Made by a program: the position numbers and the translations under genes. This document shows, piece by piece, positions 62,849-64,000 of a stretch of 64,000 bases of DNA. Below the pieces are notes generated by a model. It did no database searches. It was not told the origin of the DNA and was given only the letters and a program-made list of their open reading frames with translations. This stretch comes from Verrucomicrobiia bacterium. GTDB taxonomy: Bacteria > Verrucomicrobiota > Verrucomicrobiia > Limisphaerales > UBA11358. The stretch lies in NCBI GenBank assembly GCA_031290985.1, contig JARLJW010000107.1:1-64000 (forward strand), read 5' to 3'. The first letter of the stretch is position 1; each line of letters opens with the position of its first letter.

Positions 62849-62854
62849 ATATTC

Positions 62855-64000
62855 ATGAACCGCCTCGCGAAATTTTTTCTGCCGTTGCTGGCCGGCTGGT
62901 CAATCACCCTGACCGCTCACGCCCAAACCGGCGCCATCATTCCCATTTTCTCCTTCTCCGGCGGCATCACCAACGGCGCCGCCCCCGAAGGAAACCTGGT
63001 TCTCGGCCCGGACGGCAGCTTTTATGGCACCACGGAAGGCGGTGGCACCACCAACAATTACGGAACCATTTTCAAAATTACGACCAATGGCGTCTTGACG
63101 ACGCTCGTCACCTTCAAGGGCACCAACGGAGTTAATCCGCTCGCCGGCTTGACCCTGGCCCCGGACGGCAATTTTTATGGCACCACCGAATATGGAGGCA
63201 CTAATTTCGGTGTTTCAACCATTAGCGCCGGCCTGGGCGGTGGCTCGATATTCCGTCTGACGACCAACGGTACGTTGACCACCTTGGCAACATTCGCCGT
63301 GACGAATGGGCAAAGCCCCCACGCTGGCTTGACCTGGGGTCCGGGCGGCCTTTTTTACGGCACCACGGCCGGCGGCGGCCCCTTCGGTGATGGCACCATC
63401 TTCAGCGTAACGACCAGCGGAACCTTGACGATGCTCACCAATTTTAACAACGCCAACGGGAACGCTCCCGTCGCCGGTTTGACGGTGGGCCCGGATGGGA
63501 ATCTTTATGGCACCGCCGGATCAGGCGGTGCCAATAGCGTCGGCACTCTGTTTAAAGTAACGCCAACCGGAATGTTGACGACCCTGTATAATTTTGGCGC
63601 CAACAACACAAATGGCTCGGCCCCGCAAACCACGCTGACGCTTGGCCCCGACGGAAACCTTTACGGCGGGACGCTGAACAGCGGCGTGACTTTATATCTC
63701 ATCAGCCCGCCCTCAAACTATATTCACATACCATCAGGAAGCGGCACCCTTTTTACGGTTACCACCAATGGCGCTCTGACCACGTTGGTTAATTTTGATG
63801 TCAGTAACGGTGGATACCCCATCGGCAACATGACCTTGGGCCCGGACGGTGTTTTCTACGGCACCACCGAATCTGGCGACAACGGCGGCGGCTTCCAAAT
63901 GGGCATCCTTTACAGTCTCACGACCAACGGAATTTTTACCGTGCTGGCCGAATTCAACGGCTCGAATGGCGCTTTTCCATTATCGGGTCTGACGCTCGGC
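62855..64000 (+). CDS. Secreted GloVer-type tandem-repeat protein (3' end outside window)
   Basis: 382 codons are visible and the frame is still open at the window edge. A signal peptide ('FFLPLLAGWSITLTAHAQ') is followed by repeats of about 50-60 residues, each with a 'LGPDGNFYGTT'-like core and 'GTIFKITTNGVLTTL'. Six cores are seen (starting near 63003, 63161, 63338, 63487, 63641 and 63838) and a seventh begins at the edge. This is the beta-propeller-like choice-of-anchor repeat family seen in Verrucomicrobia, presumably a large surface protein. It is divergent from the LuxR-type gene, which may control it. Confidence 0.88.
   Translation, partial: MNRLAKFFLPLLAGWSITLTAHAQTGAIIPIFSFSGGITNGAAPEGNLVLGPDGSFYGTTEGGGTTNNYGTIFKITTNGVLTTLVTFKGTNGVNPLAGLTLAPDGNFYGTTEYGGTNFGVSTISAGLGGGSIFRLTTNGTLTTLATFAVTNGQSPHAGLTWGPGGLFYGTTAGGGPFGDGTIFSVTTSGTLTMLTNFNNANGNAPVAGLTVGPDGNLYGTAGSGGANSVGTLFKVTPTGMLTTLYNFGANNTNGSAPQTTLTLGPDGNLYGGTLNSGVTLYLISPPSNYIHIPSGSGTLFTVTTNGALTTLVNFDVSNGGYPIGNMTLGPDGVFYGTTESGDNGGGFQMGILYSLTTNGIFTVLAEFNGSNGAFPLSGLTLG

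Overview
The window looks like a chromosomal segment of a GC-rich, Gram-negative, heterotrophic Verrucomicrobiota bacterium, most like the Pedosphaera/Limisphaera group (subdivision 3). This is inferred from gene content: solitary prepilin-type pseudopilins with an [18 protein letters not shown] start, ECF sigma factors with membrane-anchored extensions, a PEP-CTERM protein, GloVer-type tandem repeats, DUF5069, DUF4912 next to a GH57 enzyme, and LPS genes (lpxA, kdsB). No rRNA, tRNA, CRISPR array or prophage was recognised.

Layout. 1-4.6 kb: tail of an ExbD-like gene, a methionine pair (metY, then a metX-metW fusion) and a beta-barrel-like outer-membrane protein. 5.2-10.2 kb: five co-directional genes forming two sets of membrane-tethered sigma factor plus pseudopilin, with a lipoprotein between. 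10.4-17.2 kb: a metallo-hydrolase with a probable nonsense codon, a PEP-CTERM protein, a DnaK paralogue, DUF554, a 44-residue membrane protein, DUF2752, a GYF/DUF4190 protein and lpxA. 17.2-19.3 kb: ilvN-ilvC with promoter and terminator. 19.5-24 kb: an accessory, repeat-dense zone with DUF1294, DUF4826, a broken PIN/antitoxin pair and a DUF3486-like gene grown through repeats. 23.9-34.8 kb: a PAP2-glycosyltransferase fusion, an OGG1-type glycosylase, comB, a 35-residue basic protein, a lipoprotein plus M23 peptidase, two pseudopilins, rlmN and a secreted protein. 35.7-46.7 kb (minus strand): a glycosidase, sdhCAB, folC and a tightly overlapping pyrG operon with kdsB upstream. 46.8-52.2 kb: a LOG-family protein, rpe and a large hybrid histidine kinase. 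52.8-57.2 kb: small hypothetical genes and a DUF4912/GH57 alpha-glucan operon. 57.5-64 kb: a receiver protein, an AsmA-like protein, GH16, an MFS transporter, a LuxR-type regulator and a divergent GloVer-repeat secreted protein cut by the window edge.

The most unusual property is the density of short dispersed repeats. At least eight families recur. Many are palindromic, and several sit in frame inside conserved housekeeping genes (folC, rlmN, the OGG1-like gene, the PAP2-GT fusion) at what look like surface loops or linkers. The DUF3486-like gene with its repeated leader, a truncated copy and a solo leader looks like a mobile unit. A four-helix-bundle gene bracketed by inverted repeats sits inside the kdsB-pyrG operon. 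The sigma-factor/pseudopilin sets are the best candidate for an undescribed regulatory system.

All functional calls come from reading motifs by eye; no database search was possible. Starts were moved inward where an internal start gave a better signal peptide, motif or overlap.
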